A stretch of DNA of 49,103 nucleotides from the NCBI RefSeq assembly GCF_003660395.1, contig NZ_QXQT01000014.1:1-49103 (forward strand). The letters run 5' to 3'. The position numbers and the translations under genes are program-made. Within the stretch, counting starts at the first letter, position 1, and each line of letters begins with the position of its first letter. Positions 1 to 8,235 of this stretch are shown here, in pieces. This DNA comes from Helicobacter vulpis. Its GTDB lineage: Bacteria > Campylobacterota > Campylobacteria > Campylobacterales > Helicobacteraceae. The notes beneath the pieces are model-generated. The model had not been told where the DNA came from. It made no database searches and saw nothing but the letters and a program-made list of their open reading frames with translations.

Positions 1-228
1 TCATGTAGTGGCGCTCCCCTCTAGCAAAGAGCCAGAGCGTGAGCATACGGCTTAGCAAAGTGGTTTTATACGCCCCGCGGTAGGCTTTGATGATGCAAAA
101 TTAAAGCAGGAATGCTTCGCTTTAAAGAATTTCACCTAAGAGTGCATAGCGCGCTTAAAACACTCCTCTAAAACGATGTTGAAGGGAGGTTGGTTAAAAA
201 CCCATAAAAATGGCGCGCAAACAATCAT
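1..228 (-). pseudogene. Eroded phage-like coding remnant (possible terminase-type P-loop protein), runs off left edge
   Basis: Read on the minus strand, 228 to 136 is open (Met-Ile-Val-Cys... to ...KRAMHS) and ends at a TAG at 138-136. The same frame then reads VKFFKAKHSCFNF and, after a one-base shift at the A4 run (97-100 on the plus strand), IIKAYRGAYKTTLLSR followed by MLTLWLFARGERHYM off the window edge. RGAYKTTLL preceded by hydrophobic residues and followed by LWLFARGE resembles the Walker A region of phage terminase large subunits; this is a resemblance, not an identification. Codon use fits the neighbours. One stop and one shift indicate decay, or one sequencing slip plus one real stop. 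The 5' end is undefined and the upstream Met overlaps the promoter area of the next gene. Confidence 0.35.
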
Positions 229-244
229 TATTAGACGATCTTGC

Positions 245-250
245 TATAAT
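245..250 (+). promoter_or_regulatory. Extended -10 promoter of the rclA-like gene
   Basis: A perfect TATAAT with TG one base upstream (TGCTATAAT) lies 35 bases before the chosen start at 285. Helicobacter sigma-80 promoters rely mainly on an extended -10. Transcription from about 257 would leave out the ATG at 210, which argues against that longer start. Confidence 0.7.
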
Positions 251-284
251 AACCCCTTATGACCTTACAATTAAAGGATGGAAA

Positions 285-1640
285 ATGCAATGGGATTATG
301 ACTTGATCGTGGTGGGGTTTGGCAAAGCGGGCAAGACTTTGGCGGCCAGCGCGTCTAAATTAGGTAAGAAAGTGGCACTTGTGGAACAATCTAAAGAGAT
401 GTATGGGGGGACTTGTGTCAATATTGGTTGTATTCCCTCCAAAGCACTCGCCCACCTAGCCACTCACAAGAAAGGCTCTATGGGCTATAAAGAAAGTATT
501 GAAGAAAAAAATAAATTGGTCGCTTTTTTGCGCCAACAAAATTACCAAAGCTTGCTTGATGCGGGCGTGCATTTGGTAGAGGGGAGGGCTAGCTTCAAAG
601 ACCCCCACACCCTGATGATCTACCATAAAGATAGCTGTCAGGAAATGAGCGCGCACAAGATTGCTATCAACACTGGTTCCATACCCATCACTCCCTCCGT
701 GCCCCTTAATTCGAATAGAATTTATGACAGCACGACTTTGATGCAACTCAATATGTTGCCCGCGCACTTGGTAGTCGTGGGCGGAGGGTATATCGGGTTG
801 GAGTTTGCGAGCATGTTCAATCTCTTTGGGCGCGCAGGGCATAAGAGTCTGACTAAAGTGAGCGTCTTGGTGCGCGGCGATCGTTTTTTGCCTAAGGAAG
901 ACCCCCTATTCCAAAAAAGTATCTTGGAATCGCTCAGTCAAGCGGGCATCGAGATCATTTGCAACGCACAATTGCAAAGCATTTCAGGTCACCAGCTCTA
1001 CTATCAAAACACCCAAACCAATCAAGAAATCTGTTTGGAAGCCGATGCGTTTTTACTGGCCACCGGACGTGTACCCAACACCACAGGTTTACAATTGGAA
1101 AAAGCGGGTTTGCGCTTGGGAAAATACCAAGAGATTCTCACCAACGAATTTCTCATTGCCAACGCCGATCACGAGGGCAATGTCTATGCGCTGGGCGATG
1201 TTAAGGGAGGTGAGATGTTTACCACCTATGTGAGTTTGGACGACTTTAGAATCGCCTTTGATCATCTCTATGGCGCACAATCTCGCACCACCAAAAACCG
1301 CGGGGTTTTGCCCGAAGTGCTCTACATAGAAACCCCCTATAGCCATGTGGGCATGCGCGCTAAGGACATGGAGGGTTCCGATAAAAAAGTATTGGTAAAA
1401 ACTCTATCCAGCGCGTCTATTCCGGGCACAAGAATCGTAGAAAACCCTGTAGGGCATCTGCAAGTGCTCGTAGAGGACAACGCCCAGCAGACTATTTTAG
1501 GGGCTAGCTTGCACTGTGCGCTCTCTTATGAGCTCATCAATTTATTCACTCTGGCTATCAACCAAAACATCAGTTTCAACACCCTTAAAAACATGATCTA
1601 CACCCACCCTTCCATCATGGAGGGAATTAACCTGCTATGA
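285..1640 (+). CDS. RclA-like FAD/NAD(P)-dependent disulfide oxidoreductase
   Basis: Class I flavoprotein disulfide reductase of 451 residues. The N-terminal FAD site is VVGFGKAGKT (residues 9-18) and the redox-active disulfide is GGTCVNIGC with Cys44 and Cys49. A second dinucleotide fold VVVGGGYIGLEF lies near residue 165, and the C-terminal dimer motif THPSIMEG carries the conserved His and Glu. GFGKAGKT, ALVEQS..MYGGTC and YVSLDDFRI follow E. coli RclA closely, a Cu(II)-reducing flavoenzyme that protects against hypochlorous acid; mercuric reductase is the alternative but its N-terminal HMA domain is absent. Start: ATG 285 has AAAGGA at 273-278 and lies just behind a promoter, whereas the in-frame ATG at 210 lies upstream of that promoter. 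It stands alone, before napA, which fits oxidative defence. RclA function is inferred from similarity. Confidence 0.85.
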   Translation: MQWDYDLIVVGFGKAGKTLAASASKLGKKVALVEQSKEMYGGTCVNIGCIPSKALAHLATHKKGSMGYKESIEEKNKLVAFLRQQNYQSLLDAGVHLVEGRASFKDPHTLMIYHKDSCQEMSAHKIAINTGSIPITPSVPLNSNRIYDSTTLMQLNMLPAHLVVVGGGYIGLEFASMFNLFGRAGHKSLTKVSVLVRGDRFLPKEDPLFQKSILESLSQAGIEIICNAQLQSISGHQLYYQNTQTNQEICLEADAFLLATGRVPNTTGLQLEKAGLRLGKYQEILTNEFLIANADHEGNVYALGDVKGGEMFTTYVSLDDFRIAFDHLYGAQSRTTKNRGVLPEVLYIETPYSHVGMRAKDMEGSDKKVLVKTLSSASIPGTRIVENPVGHLQVLVEDNAQQTILGASLHCALSYELINLFTLAINQNISFNTLKNMIYTHPSIMEGINLL

Positions 1641-1684
1641 AGCCCACAAATTGCGCCTTTATAAAATGATTAGGTATTTTGCGC

Positions 1685-1712
1685 TAGAATGCGGCCCTAG
1701 CCTTGAGGCTAG
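1685..1712 (+). promoter_or_regulatory. napA promoter -10 and 5'-leader hairpin
   Basis: TAGAAT at 1685-1690 fits a Helicobacter -10. The predicted leader contains a perfect 6-bp hairpin, CTAGCC-TTGA-GGCTAG (1697-1712), 26 bases before the napA ATG. The AAAGGA ribosome site at 1725-1730 is separate from the hairpin, so any regulatory effect is conjecture. Confidence 0.5.
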
Positions 1713-1738
1713 AGAAAACACAAAAAGGATTGCGCCTT

Positions 1739-2179
1739 ATGAAAACAAAAGTAGTTGATTTGCTCAAACAGCTTCAGGCGGATAGTCTCGTCTTGTTTGT
1801 GAAATTGCATAATTTCCATTGGAATGTCAAAGGGCCGGATTTTCACCCCGTGCACAAGTTTACTCAAGAGGTTTATGAACAATTTGCTGAGCTCTTTGAC
1901 GACTTGGCCGAGCGCGTTACGCAATTGGGGCATGTGCCTGTAGTTACGCTAGGTGAAGCGCTGGAAGTCGCCCATCTCAAAGAAGAAAGCAAACATAGCT
2001 TCAACTCTAGAGAGGTGTTTGAGGCTGTGCTCAAAGATTACGAACATCTAGAAAAGCACTTTGCGCAACTCTCCGATTTAGCTGGGCAAACCGATGACAA
2101 AGTAACTGTTGCCTACGCAGACGAACAACTGGGGCATTTGCAAAAAGCTATTTGGATGCTGAAGGCTTCTTTAGCCTAA
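1739..2179 (+). CDS. napA: NapA / Dps-family ferritin (neutrophil-activating protein)
   Basis: Cytoplasmic dodecameric miniferritin that oxidises and stores iron and protects DNA from peroxide; in H. pylori it also activates neutrophils. 146 residues, two more than H. pylori NapA, and alignable throughout ([34 protein letters not shown]). The inter-subunit ferroxidase ligands are visible as His27, His39, Asp54 and Glu58. ATG 1739 is preceded by AAAGGA; the in-frame ATG at 1703 falls inside the leader hairpin and is rejected. It is the first gene of a closely packed series ending with hemC. The TAA directly abuts the next ATG with no spacer, suggesting coupled translation. Confidence 0.96.
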   Translation: MKTKVVDLLKQLQADSLVLFVKLHNFHWNVKGPDFHPVHKFTQEVYEQFAELFDDLAERVTQLGHVPVVTLGEALEVAHLKEESKHSFNSREVFEAVLKDYEHLEKHFAQLSDLAGQTDDKVTVAYADEQLGHLQKAIWMLKASLA

Positions 2180-2446
2180 ATGGAGGAGTTATTTGAGGGC
2201 GACCCCATTGAGAAGTGGGGCGATGTGCTCTTGCATGCCAGTCAGAAGCTTGTACGCGCCGAGCTAGAACGCCTCTTGGAGTTGCAGGCTCTGAGCGCGT
2301 TGCTTTTAGAAGAGGCGGGCTTAGAAGAGAAGCTTGAGGGTTTGCTCAAGTCCTGTAAGTTTGATCCCGCTCTGCAAGCGCGCGCACGGGCTAAGAAAAT
2401 AGATTTGGTGATGACTTCCATGGCCAATGTATTAGGGCATGAATAG
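2180..2446 (+). CDS. DUF2018 protein, HP0242 homologue (intertwined helical dimer)
   Basis: 88 residues, all predicted helical. It aligns with H. pylori HP0242 through FEGDPIEKWGDV, HASQKL, ELERLLEL and the C-terminal SMANVLG. HP0242 is known structurally as a tightly interwoven homodimer used in protein-knot studies; its cellular role is not known. The ATG follows the napA stop directly and no independent ribosome site is seen, so it probably depends on coupled translation. The next gene overlaps its 3' end by 8 bases. Homology is secure, function is not. Confidence 0.85.
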   Translation: MEELFEGDPIEKWGDVLLHASQKLVRAELERLLELQALSALLLEEAGLEEKLEGLLKSCKFDPALQARARAKKIDLVMTSMANVLGHE

Positions 2447-2846
2447 GCTCTTTGTCGTTTTGATCGTTTTGTGTGAGATCGCCATGGCAAAGAGCCTAGA
2501 CAAACTCCTCAATCTCAAAAAAGATCAAGTCTACAAGGGGGAGTTGCAACTGGGCAAATTCAAAAAACCCCTCTCCTTGCGTTGGACACTCTTTAAAGAC
2601 GGCGGGTTGGTGGTACATCTCAAATGCAACAACTTCCCCTATCAGTTCATCCTCTACCCAGATTTCCAGCGCGACACTTTTCGGCTCGATCTCTTCAAAG
2701 AAGCTATCCAATCCCACATGAGCCAGAGTGCTGACCCCACGCCCCCCTACTTTGCGCTAACCTTTAAGAAATTTGACTCCGCTAGCCAGCAAGCCAGCCT
2801 GCGCGTGCGCGCCTCTTCTAAACTCAAATGGATCGAACAGCCCTAA
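2439..2846 (+). CDS. Conserved exported Helicobacter protein (HP0241-like)
   Basis: 135 residues with a short Sec signal (MNRLFVVLIVLCEIAMA, cleavage probably after Ala17), then a basic, beta-rich domain (LGKFKKPLSLRWTLFKDGG, FILYPDFQ, YFALTFKKFD). No catalytic motif is recognised. Its position between the HP0242 homologue and the polyprenyl synthase matches H. pylori HP0241. It overlaps the upstream gene by 8 bases and the downstream gene by 19, so expression is almost certainly operonic. A periplasmic location is inferred from the signal peptide; function unknown. Confidence 0.75.
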   Translation: MNRLFVVLIVLCEIAMAKSLDKLLNLKKDQVYKGELQLGKFKKPLSLRWTLFKDGGLVVHLKCNNFPYQFILYPDFQRDTFRLDLFKEAIQSHMSQSADPTPPYFALTFKKFDSASQQASLRVRASSKLKWIEQP

Positions 2847-3733
2847 TGCTAGGCCAAATCGTCCAGAGGATTGAGCAGTTTCTAGCCCAAGTGCAAAGCG
2901 CAGATGTGGAGCGTATGGCCGATTCATTAGGGCAGGGCAAGATGTTGCGCAGCAAGCTCATTTTAGCCATTTGCCCTGAACACCCCCAGCTTTTGGACTT
3001 TTGCGCCATCATTGAGATGATCCAAAGTGCCTCGCTCCTGCATGACGATGTGATTGACAACGCCCACACCCGGCGCGCGCACGCCTCCATCAACCACGCC
3101 TTTGGCAACCAAAACGCCATCATGTTAGGCGATGTCTTTTATGCTAAGGCCTTTTTAGAGCTCACTAAACTGGACACAAAAATCGCCCAGTTGGTCGCCC
3201 ATAGCGTGATGGAGCTCTCTAGGGGGGAGATTAAAGATGTGATGGCCTCTCATGCTTTTCATGCCGACACGGCGCGTTATGTGGACATTATCCAAGATAA
3301 AAGTGCCTCTTTAATCATAGCCAGTTGCGCGGGCGCGGCCATGTTAGCTAGGCTAGACCCCCAAGCCTACCGCGTTTTCGGCTTGAATTTTGGCATCGCC
3401 TTTCAGATCATGGATGATCTGCTAGACATCACTCAACCCAAAGAGGTCTTGGGCAAGCCCGCTTTGAGCGATTTTAAAGAGGGCAAGAGTACTTTGCCCT
3501 ATATTTTATTGTACCAACAACTAGACCCCCCTAACCAAGAACGCCTACAAGCCTGTTTTAAAAACACCGATGAACAGGCCTTGGCGTGGTGTGTGGCGCA
3601 ATTTCAAACCCATGGCATTGTGGAGCAAACTCTAGAGTACATCCGCCATTACGCCCACATAGCCCTGCAGGCTATCAAGGGGCATAGCGCGTTAGAAAAG
3701 GTGGCTTCTAGTTTGATCGAGCGGGAGTTTTAG
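2828..3733 (+). CDS. ispB: Polyprenyl diphosphate synthase (trans-isoprenyl type)
   Basis: Head-to-tail prenyltransferase of 301 residues condensing isopentenyl diphosphate onto an allylic primer. The first Asp-rich motif is HDDVIDNAHTRR (Asp73-Asp77) and the second is FQIMDDLLDIT, followed by KEGKSTLPYI. SASLLHDD, with small residues before the first motif, fits a long-chain product such as the octaprenyl tail of menaquinone; chain length cannot be proved from sequence. The H. pylori counterpart is HP0240. Overlap with the upstream gene and a one-base gap to hemA place it in the napA-hemC operon, linking quinone-tail and haem synthesis. The symbol is the usual one for this family; ispA has also been used. 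Confidence 0.9.
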   Translation: MDRTALMLGQIVQRIEQFLAQVQSADVERMADSLGQGKMLRSKLILAICPEHPQLLDFCAIIEMIQSASLLHDDVIDNAHTRRAHASINHAFGNQNAIMLGDVFYAKAFLELTKLDTKIAQLVAHSVMELSRGEIKDVMASHAFHADTARYVDIIQDKSASLIIASCAGAAMLARLDPQAYRVFGLNFGIAFQIMDDLLDITQPKEVLGKPALSDFKEGKSTLPYILLYQQLDPPNQERLQACFKNTDEQALAWCVAQFQTHGIVEQTLEYIRHYAHIALQAIKGHSALEKVASSLIEREF

Positions 3734-3734
3734 A

Positions 3735-5045
3735 ATGCAGGCGGCTTATTTGACTCTAGGCTTTAGCCACAAGCTCTTGCCTTTGGACACCCGCGAAAAG
3801 CTGGTTTTTGAGCCAGAGGCGTTGCTGGAGTTTTTGGCGCGCTTTAGGCAAGAGCACCCTAGCGTGCATGAGATCATGGCGCTTTGCACCTGCAACCGCG
3901 TAGAATTTTATCTCTACACCCACGCCCCCGATCAGATCGCCCCCCCTCTACTCAAAGCCCTCGCCCATACCAAGCAAGTGGACTTAAAAGCCTTGCAAAC
4001 CAGTTTAGAGTTTCACACCCAAGAGCACGCCATCCACCATGTCTTTTGCGTGGTGAGCAGTTTAGATAGCCTGGTGGTGGGGGAGACCCAGATCACCGGG
4101 CAGTTTAAAGAGGCCTTTAAACTCTGCTTGCAAGCGGGTTTGTGCGCCAAACACTTGAGCCGTCTAGCCCATTTCGCGCTCAAATGCGCCGCTGGGGTGC
4201 GCAATGCCACGGCGATCTCCTCACAGGCTGTTTCTATTGCCTCTGTGGCGGTCAAACAGGCCGCTGAGATTTTACAAACAGAGATCGCACCCAAGCGCGC
4301 GATGGTGGTGGGCATGGGGGAGATGGGGCAGTTGGTGTGCAAACATCTGCTCGCTAAGGGCTTTGAAGTGGCTCTTTATAACCGCAACACCCAACGCGCG
4401 CTAGATTTTGCCAAGAGCCTAGACAACCCCAACTTGCAAGTACAACCCCTCAGTGCCTTGGCACAAGGGATTAACGCGTACGCCTTTTTGTTCTGCGCCA
4501 CCAGCGCGCCTTATAGCGTGATTAGCACTACGATGGTGCAACCTTGTACTTTTAGGCGTTGGTGGTTTGATTTGGCTGTACCCAGGGACATCGAACCCCC
4601 CCAAGAGCCCAATATTTGGCTCTATAGCGTAGATGATTTGCAAGGAGTGGTGGCGCGCAATTTAGAGCAACGCCAAAAAGACACCCGCCATGCCTACCAA
4701 GTGGTGGGGCGCTTTAGCGTCCAATTTGCCCAGTGGTTGCAGAGTTTGGAGGTAGACCCGCTCATTAAGGATTTAAGAGAGTTGGCCAAACAAGCCGCGC
4801 TCAAAGAGTTGCGCCGCGCTATCAAAAAGGGCTATTTGCCCCAAGAGCATGAAGAATGCGTGGCGCGCATTTTGCACAACGCCTTCAACACCTTTTTACA
4901 CCACCCTAGCGCCACCCTCAAAAAAAACGCCCACAAACCCGAGAGCGACATGCTGGGCGAATGTCTAAAAAGCTTGTTCAATTTAGGTAAAGAAAGCATG
5001 TTTATCAACCGCTACAAATGCGAATTTAGCGAAGAAGGATTTTAA
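3735..5045 (+). CDS. hemA: Glutamyl-tRNA reductase
   Basis: Committed step of C5 tetrapyrrole synthesis: NADPH reduction of glutamyl-tRNA(Glu) to glutamate-1-semialdehyde. 436 residues. The catalytic Cys lies in CTCNRVEFY (Cys53), followed by the substrate-domain motif SLVVGETQITGQ. The NADPH-binding fold is MVVGMGEMGQLVC and the C-terminal helical dimerisation domain follows. The ATG lies one base after the stop of the prenyl synthase and the TAA overlaps the proS ATG by one base (TAATG). Together with hemC in the same operon this gives coordinated early haem supply. H. pylori orthologue HP0239. Confidence 0.96.
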   Translation: MQAAYLTLGFSHKLLPLDTREKLVFEPEALLEFLARFRQEHPSVHEIMALCTCNRVEFYLYTHAPDQIAPPLLKALAHTKQVDLKALQTSLEFHTQEHAIHHVFCVVSSLDSLVVGETQITGQFKEAFKLCLQAGLCAKHLSRLAHFALKCAAGVRNATAISSQAVSIASVAVKQAAEILQTEIAPKRAMVVGMGEMGQLVCKHLLAKGFEVALYNRNTQRALDFAKSLDNPNLQVQPLSALAQGINAYAFLFCATSAPYSVISTTMVQPCTFRRWWFDLAVPRDIEPPQEPNIWLYSVDDLQGVVARNLEQRQKDTRHAYQVVGRFSVQFAQWLQSLEVDPLIKDLRELAKQAALKELRRAIKKGYLPQEHEECVARILHNAFNTFLHHPSATLKKNAHKPESDMLGECLKSLFNLGKESMFINRYKCEFSEEGF

Positions 5046-6778
5046 TGCGTTTTTCTCAACTCTTTGCCCCCACCACCAAGGAGGTGCCCAAAGACGCGCT
5101 GCTCAAGAGCCACCGCTTCATGGTGCAGGGGGGCTTTATCCAGCAAATGGGCAGCGGGCTTTACCACTTTTTGCCCCTAGGGCATAAAGTGTTGGGCAAA
5201 ATCCGCGCGCTCATTAAAGAAGTGATGGATTCTTACAACGCGCAAGAGTGCACGCTAGGCTTTGTGGTGCCCGCGTCCTTGTGGCAGGAGAGCGGGCGTT
5301 TTGAGCAATATGGCAAAGAACTGTTAAGTTTTTTAGATCGCAAAGAAAACCCCTGTGTCCTTAGCCCCACCCATGAGGAGGCGATCACCCAGATCATCAA
5401 GACCCACATCAAGAGCTATAAACAACTCCCCTTAAATCTCTACCAAATCCATACCAAATTTCGCGATGAAATCCGCCCCCGCTTTGGGCTGATGCGCGCG
5501 CGCGAATTTGTGATGAAGGACGCTTATAGTTTTCATGCCAATACAGAATGTCTGGATACAGAGTTTATGCGCATGCACGCGGCCTATAGCCAGATTTTCG
5601 CGCGTTTAGGGTTGAATTTTCGCGCGGTGGAGGCGGACAGCGGGGCCATTGGGGGGAGCAAGAGTCAAGAATTTGTCGTCTTGGCAGAATGCGGGGAGGA
5701 TAGCGTGATTGTGTGCCAAGAGTGCGCTTACGCGGCCAATGTGGAGATCGCCAAGCGCGCCAAACGCCAAGAACCAGAGAATCCCCCCAAAGCCCATTTT
5801 GCCAAATTCCACACCCCCAACACCCCCACTATTGAAAAACTCAGCGCGTTTTTCAAAGTCCCCCCCTATTTTTTGATGAAGGCCGTACTCAAAAAAGCGC
5901 GCTTGAGTACGAGCGCGCGCCCGGTGGTGTTTTTCTTAAGAGGGGACGATCAATTAGAGGAGACTAAAGCCCTCAACGCCTTTAATAGAAGTACCCAGCA
6001 AAACGCCCTAGAACTAGAGGAGATGAGCGCGCATGAGATCGCCAAATTAGGCCTGCCCGTGGGCTATATCGGGGCTTATGGGCTCAAACATTTAGTGCCC
6101 GATATAGAGGTGATCTTTGATGTGGATTTGCAAGAGGCAGATTGCTTGATCTGTGGGGCTAATGAAGTGGATCAACACTTTGTAGGGGTGGATTTGTCCA
6201 GCTTTGCGCATTTGAATTACCAAGACATCGCCCAAACCCGCCCTCAAGATCGTTGCCCAGAATGTCAAGGCCCTTTGAGCGAACAGCGTAGCATTGAGGT
6301 GGGGCATATTTTCAAATTGGGCAATAAATATTCTAAAAGCCTAGAAGCGCGTTTTTTAGATCAAGAGGGGCGTTTGCAGTACTTTGAGATGGGTTGCTAT
6401 GGGATTGGTGTAACGCGCTTGATGAGCGCGATTTTAGAGCAATACAGCGATGAAAAAGGTTGTGTGTGGAGCAAGGCAAGCGCGCCCTTTGAGGTGGTGG
6501 TGGTGGTGGCCAACCCCAAAGATCGCGCCCTAGAGGCATTGGGCACGCAGATTTATGAAGAGCTCAAAGCGGCAAAAATAGATGTTTTGCTAGACGATCG
6601 CCCCGATCGCTTTGGGGCCAAGATGGCTGATTTTGAACTCATCGGCTGCTCTTATGCGCTCATTATAGGCAAACAAGCCCTAGAGGGGCAATTTGAGCTC
6701 ATCACAAGGCAGGGTTTGGGCAAGCGCGTGATCGCTAGGGAGAGCGTGGTGCAAACTCTTGTAGAGGCGTTAGCCTGA
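5045..6778 (+). CDS. proS: Prolyl-tRNA synthetase, bacterial type with editing insert
   Basis: Class II aminoacyl-tRNA synthetase of 577 residues. Visible motifs are motif 2 (FRDEIRPRFGLMRAREF), the following MKDAYSFH, and motif 3 (GCYGIGVTRLM). A YbaK-like insertion of roughly 180 residues, between about 225 and 405, should hydrolyse mischarged Ala-tRNA(Pro). The C-terminal anticodon-binding domain ends after LLDDRPDRFGAKMADFELIG. It starts inside the hemA stop and ends inside the fxsA start. Orthologue HP0238. Nothing unusual is seen. Confidence 0.96.
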   Translation: MRFSQLFAPTTKEVPKDALLKSHRFMVQGGFIQQMGSGLYHFLPLGHKVLGKIRALIKEVMDSYNAQECTLGFVVPASLWQESGRFEQYGKELLSFLDRKENPCVLSPTHEEAITQIIKTHIKSYKQLPLNLYQIHTKFRDEIRPRFGLMRAREFVMKDAYSFHANTECLDTEFMRMHAAYSQIFARLGLNFRAVEADSGAIGGSKSQEFVVLAECGEDSVIVCQECAYAANVEIAKRAKRQEPENPPKAHFAKFHTPNTPTIEKLSAFFKVPPYFLMKAVLKKARLSTSARPVVFFLRGDDQLEETKALNAFNRSTQQNALELEEMSAHEIAKLGLPVGYIGAYGLKHLVPDIEVIFDVDLQEADCLICGANEVDQHFVGVDLSSFAHLNYQDIAQTRPQDRCPECQGPLSEQRSIEVGHIFKLGNKYSKSLEARFLDQEGRLQYFEMGCYGIGVTRLMSAILEQYSDEKGCVWSKASAPFEVVVVVANPKDRALEALGTQIYEELKAAKIDVLLDDRPDRFGAKMADFELIGCSYALIIGKQALEGQFELITRQGLGKRVIARESVVQTLVEALA

Positions 6779-7137
6779 TGCCCTTTGTATTCGTTCTAGG
6801 GGTGTTTTACCTCGTGGTTGAGGTGGTTTTGATTGTCCGCGTTGTACAGGATTTTGGGTTACTCATCTTTCTTTTAGAAGTGGTTTTGAGCGCGTTACTA
6901 GGAGGAGGCGCGCTTTTAAAGGGCTCCCTAAAAGCCCTAGACTTGAGGGAGCGCGATCCGTTAAAATGGATGGAAGGGGTGTTTTTGCGCACCATTGGGG
7001 GGTTGCTCTTGATCTTGCCTGGGGTACTCTGCGATGTCTTTGGCTTGTTGGCTTTGCTGGCGGCGTGGTTAAGAAAACCCCCCCAAAAGGACGATGGAAT
7101 CATTGATGTAGAAGTGTTGGACAAAGATGGGCGCTAG
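6778..7137 (+). CDS. fxsA: FxsA-family cytoplasmic membrane protein
   Basis: 119 residues with about four hydrophobic segments. The family hallmark LLLILPGVLCDVFGLLALL (compare LLxxPGxxTDxxGLLLLLP) is followed by a basic stop and an acidic hydrophilic tail (KDDGIIDVEVLDKDG). E. coli FxsA relieves phage F exclusion of T7 when overproduced; the normal role is unknown. It overlaps both neighbours (1 and 11 bases), which locks it between proS and hemC. I do not recall a gene at this spot in H. pylori 26695, so it may be a difference between species. Confidence 0.8.
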   Translation: MPFVFVLGVFYLVVEVVLIVRVVQDFGLLIFLLEVVLSALLGGGALLKGSLKALDLRERDPLKWMEGVFLRTIGGLLLILPGVLCDVFGLLALLAAWLRKPPQKDDGIIDVEVLDKDGR

Positions 7138-8041
7138 AGTTGTCATTGGGAGCCGAGGGAGCGCGCTCGCGCTCTGGCAGGCTAGACATGTGCAAGATCT
7201 CCTAGCCCCTTTGGGTTTGCAAAGTGAAATTAGGGTGGTCAAAACTAAGGGGGATAAGATTTTAGATGTGCCTCTAGCTAAAATCGGGGGCAAGGGGCTT
7301 TTCACTAAAGAATTAGAAATTTTATTGCTCAAGGGGGAGATCGATCTAGCCGTGCACTCGCTCAAAGATGTCCCGGTGGACTTGCAAGAGGGCTTGGTGT
7401 TAGCCTGTGTGAGCGCGCGCGCTAACCCTCAAGATTGTTTTTTGAGTTACCAATACCCCAACTTGCAAGCGTTGCCCCCCCATGCGCGCGTGGGCACAAC
7501 CTCGCTGAGGCGTGCGATGCAGCTTAAGACCCTGCGCATGGATATAGACCCCTTAAGCCTGCGCGGGAATGTGCAAAGACGCTTGGAACGCCTAGAGAAT
7601 GGGGATTTTGAGGCGGTGATCTTGGCCTGCGCGGGGGTGGAACGCTTAGGGGTTGAGTTGCCCTATCAAGTGCCCTTGAGTATAGAAGAGATGATCCCTA
7701 GCATGGGGCAGGGCGCGCTGGGGGTAGAGATGCGCGCTAATCACCCTCTTTTAACCCAAATCTCTAGTTTAAACGATCCTTTGAGCGCGTTGTGTTGCGG
7801 GTTAGAGAGGGATTTTGTGCGCGCCTTGGGCGGGGGTTGTCAAGTGCCCTTGGGTGTGCATGCGCGCCTACAAGGCGATCAAATAGAAATACGCGCCATG
7901 GTGGGGCTTTTAGATGGCCAAACCTTTATCAAAGAGCGCGTTGTGGGCGCGCGCACGCGCGCTCCAGAACTGCTACAAGACCTGCTGCGCATCTTCAAGC
8001 AACAGGGCGCGCTAGAGGTTTTGGCCAAAATACACGTATAA
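7127..8041 (+). CDS. hemC: Porphobilinogen deaminase (hydroxymethylbilane synthase)
   Basis: Cytoplasmic enzyme polymerising four porphobilinogens into hydroxymethylbilane. 304 residues. The N-terminal motif is IGSRGSALALWQ; VKTKGDKI, GLFTKELE, LAVHSLKDVP and GTTSLRRAMQL line the active site. The dipyrromethane cofactor Cys lies in LGGGCQVPLGVHA, around residue 240. It is the last gene of the napA-hemC series, starting inside fxsA. The 85 bases that follow carry no clear terminator before the tRNA promoter. Orthologue HP0237. Confidence 0.96.
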   Translation: MGARVVIGSRGSALALWQARHVQDLLAPLGLQSEIRVVKTKGDKILDVPLAKIGGKGLFTKELEILLLKGEIDLAVHSLKDVPVDLQEGLVLACVSARANPQDCFLSYQYPNLQALPPHARVGTTSLRRAMQLKTLRMDIDPLSLRGNVQRRLERLENGDFEAVILACAGVERLGVELPYQVPLSIEEMIPSMGQGALGVEMRANHPLLTQISSLNDPLSALCCGLERDFVRALGGGCQVPLGVHARLQGDQIEIRAMVGLLDGQTFIKERVVGARTRAPELLQDLLRIFKQQGALEVLAKIHV

Positions 8042-8110
8042 CCAGCACGGCACAAGCGAGTTTCAGGGGCATTTGGGCTGAGTTTAAGAGTGTTGTTAAC
8101 TTTGAGAGAG

Positions 8111-8116
8111 TACAAT
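8111..8116 (+). promoter_or_regulatory. -10 element of the tRNA-Ser promoter
   Basis: TACAAT eleven bases before the mature tRNA, with a weak upstream TTGTTAAC. This places transcription start around 8123, giving only a few bases of 5' leader for RNase P. Confidence 0.6.
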
Positions 8117-8126
8117 GCGCCTTTTT

Positions 8127-8217
8127 GGACAGGTGGGTGAGTTGGCTGAAACCACATCCCTGCTAAGGATGCGTAGCTGCAAGGTTACCGAGGGTTCGAA
8201 TCCCTCCCTGTCCGCCA
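8127..8217 (+). tRNA. tRNA-Ser (anticodon GCU), CCA encoded
   Basis: Acceptor stem GGACAGG (8127-8133) pairs with CCTGTCC (8207-8213), followed by G73 and an encoded CCA (8215-8217). The anticodon stem CATCC/GGATG encloses the loop CTGCTAA, giving GCU at 8162-8164, which reads AGC and AGU. The extended variable arm typical of Ser isoacceptors follows, then a T arm containing GGGTTCGAATCCC. It lies alone between hemC and fliW. Confidence 0.97.
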
Positions 8218-8235
8218 CCAATCCCCTTTAAATTT

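Noticed and set aside
53-139. Plus-strand reading ending KQECFALKNF near the left edge, as the tail of an IS605-type TnpB gene with its right end at 183-205.
   Set aside because: The minus strand gives a longer and more protein-like reading with typical codon use; the plus-strand piece is short and its resemblance to TnpB tails is superficial.
210-284. Longer N-terminus for the RclA-like protein from ATG 210.
   Set aside because: It starts upstream of an extended -10 TATAAT, has no ribosome site, and adds residues absent from the family; ATG 285 has AAAGGA.
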